From positions 186,001-250,000 of the forward strand of contig NZ_LQXM01000029.1 of the NCBI RefSeq assembly GCF_001648555.1: DNA of 64,000 bases. The letters are read 5' to 3'. Positions 62,908 to 64,000 of the stretch are shown piece after piece (positions within the stretch are counted from its first letter, which is position 1; every line of letters begins with the position of its first letter). The stretch comes from Rossellomorea aquimaris TF-12 (GTDB lineage: Bacteria; Bacillota; Bacilli; Bacillales; Bacillaceae_B). Made by a program: the position numbers and the translations under genes. Under the pieces are notes generated by a model. The model saw nothing but the letters and a program-made list of their open reading frames with translations. It made no database searches and was not told where the DNA came from.

Positions 62908-63282
62908 AGAAAAATTCCTCCTTATGTAGCTAGCGAATATTATTTTTGCTAACAGGGAAAATACTAACATAGTAAAATCTCAATACAATAACAAGAAAGT
63001 TATAATCGTGCGTCAAGAATATTTCACCGATGTAATATAAAGCCCTTTCTTTCATGTTATTTCTTAAGAAGGAATATTTATCTATTTTAAAAGGTTAATA
63101 CTAGATTTAATGGATAATTTTAGTTGAAAATTGATTGGTAAGTTAAATAAGCAGAAACTGATTTCCTTATAAAGACAACCTAAGAATGCTTATGGAACTG
63201 TTGAAAAAATAGTACTTAACAAGCTAATAGATTCAACTTATACTATATAATAGAAGAAAAATGGTGAAGTAGGTGAAAGTGA

Positions 63283-63438
63283 ATGGATACAAAGGAAGAA
63301 CGAGTGGTCCTATATAAGGATGAACCCGATGAGCATAGTGGTCGATGTGAGTGTGGCAATAATATCTTTCATTCTCGCGTTTTAGAAGGAAAGTTCTATC
63401 GTAAATGTCAAGAGTGTGGCAAGACGAAAATCGTATAG
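63283..63438 (+). CDS. Small zinc-ribbon protein
   Basis: A 51-residue protein with CECG (about 22-25) and CQECG (about 44-48), four cysteines making one zinc ribbon. AGGTG lies 10 bases before ATG 63283. Followed by an AGGAAAACC / GGTTTTCTT hairpin with T-run (63447-63486). Unknown function. Confidence 0.65.
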   Translation: MDTKEERVVLYKDEPDEHSGRCECGNNIFHSRVLEGKFYRKCQECGKTKIV

Positions 63439-63446
63439 AGGGAAAA

Positions 63447-63486
63447 AGGAAAACCGTTCATTAACACATGGTTTTCTTTTTTTATT
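63447..63486 (+). terminator. Terminator of the zinc-ribbon gene
   Basis: AGGAAAACC / GGTTTTCTT arms with a 14-base loop and TTTTTTT. Confidence 0.65.
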
Positions 63487-63657
63487 CATTCATTTGTAAA
63501 TGGTGGTAGAAGGAAACTGGACGAGTACATCTGTTGTTTCATTAATGGGACGAATGTCCACGACAATAGAATTTAATGCTAACTGACTTTGTTAAAATAT
63601 ACCTAAATGCTTTTCCATTTCCATTGTCATAATTCCGTTTTTTACAAAAGTTTTAAA

Positions 63658-63703
63658 AAGAGGGACGGACCTTTCAACGATCGTTGAAAGGTCCGTCCCT
63701 CTT
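63658..63703. terminator. Perfect 46-bp palindrome after map
   Basis: Two 23-base halves (AAGAGGGACGGACCTTTCAA… and its complement) with no spacer; A-run on the left, so it can terminate the - strand map gene. The GGGACGGACC motif also occurs at 43851-43860 near sspN-tlp. Confidence 0.7.
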
Positions 63704-63706
63704 GCT

Positions 63707-64000
63707 TTATTGTGTTAAAATGATTGGTTCGTTTTTGGTGATGACGATGGTGTGTTCGATTTGTGCGACTAGGCTTTTGTCTGGAGTAATGTAGGTCCAA
63801 CCATCGCCTTTTTCGATGACGCTTTCTGCTTTTGTTGATACAAATGGTTCAAAGGCGATGACCATTCCTTCTTTTAGAAGTTCAATATCCCAAGGATCAA
63901 AATAGTTTAAGATATGATCAGGTTTTTCATGAAGCGAACGGCCTACACCGTGTCCAGTTAAATTCATAATTACTGTATAACCATTCTTTTTTGCTTCAAC
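63707..64000 (-). CDS. map: Methionine aminopeptidase, 3' part (cut by window edge)
   Basis: Ninety-seven C-terminal codons of a type I methionine aminopeptidase; the 5' part is outside the window. NLTGHGVGRSLHEKPDHILNY (metal-ligand His), GMVIAFEPFVS (metal-ligand Glu) and AQIEHTIVITKN (final Glu ligand) are family motifs. It removes the N-terminal Met of nascent proteins. The listed ATG at 63967 is internal. Confidence 0.85.
   Translation of the reverse strand, partial: VEAKKNGYTVIMNLTGHGVGRSLHEKPDHILNYFDPWDIELLKEGMVIAFEPFVSTKAESVIEKGDGWTYITPDKSLVAQIEHTIVITKNEPIILTQ

Overview
The window reads as chromosome of a low-GC, spore-forming member of the Bacillaceae. Spore genes (sspN-tlp, sspO, sspP, a YjcZ-type peptide) and B. 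subtilis-like gene neighbourhoods (parE-parC-alsT, plsY, yneN-citB-sspO, yneP, yneQ, yneR, yneT) support this; genus cannot be decided by eye. A near-perfect copy of the B. subtilis dif site lies at 20925-20952 and gene polarity flips there (left: + strand, right: mostly - strand), so this is the replication terminus.

Region 1 (1-20.4 kb) is accessory DNA. Almost every short gene, all on the + strand, is followed by a 70-120 bp element built of two 26-bp half-sites of the form TTCAAYTAAC - about 6 bp, usually GGGGGC or GGGCAG - GTTARTTGAA. The paired half-sites, conserved outer ends, variable hairpin-forming centre, one orientation, stop codons inside the left core and duplicated gene-plus-site units resemble the attC/59-base-element cassettes of integrons, but the cores do not match GTTRRRY and no integrase is in the window. 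Cargo: two-TM peptides, lipoproteins, HD and HAD hydrolases, SDR, MazG-like protein, DUF421, NIPSNAP, DUF4304, GNAT, MurJ/SpoVB-like flippase, GyrI-like and NTF2-like proteins, P-loop kinase, alpha/beta hydrolase, and many broken genes (CWC, ankyrin, lipoprotein, membrane proteins). I consider this array the most interesting object here.

Region 2 (20.4-21.3 kb) holds a long palindrome, dif and a degenerate second dif-like site.

Region 3 (21.3-48 kb) is core: a staygreen homologue, secreted protein, AlsT, topoisomerase IV (parE-parC with an upstream LexA-like box), YneT, a three-gene osmoprotectant ABC transporter, an NCS2 permease, PlsY, a CapA-like protein, YneR, a three-gene signalling operon (Hpt-REC-GGDEF-REC protein, single-domain response regulator, hybrid histidine kinase), YneQ, YneP, Tlp, SspN, FbpB-like protein, YneN and aconitase (citB) with CcpC-like operators.

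Region 4 (48-64 kb): sspO, sspP, then a selenium locus: selA, selD with an in-frame UGA, and an oppositely oriented SelW/Rdx-like gene with an in-frame UGA at CxxU. Each UGA is followed by a short stem-loop suitable as a bacterial SECIS. Then a Upf1-like helicase, HemAT-like globin chemoreceptor, lytic transglycosylase, YjcZ peptide, BCCT transporter, two 3D-domain (YocH-like) wall proteins, a zinc-ribbon protein and the 3' end of a methionine aminopeptidase gene.
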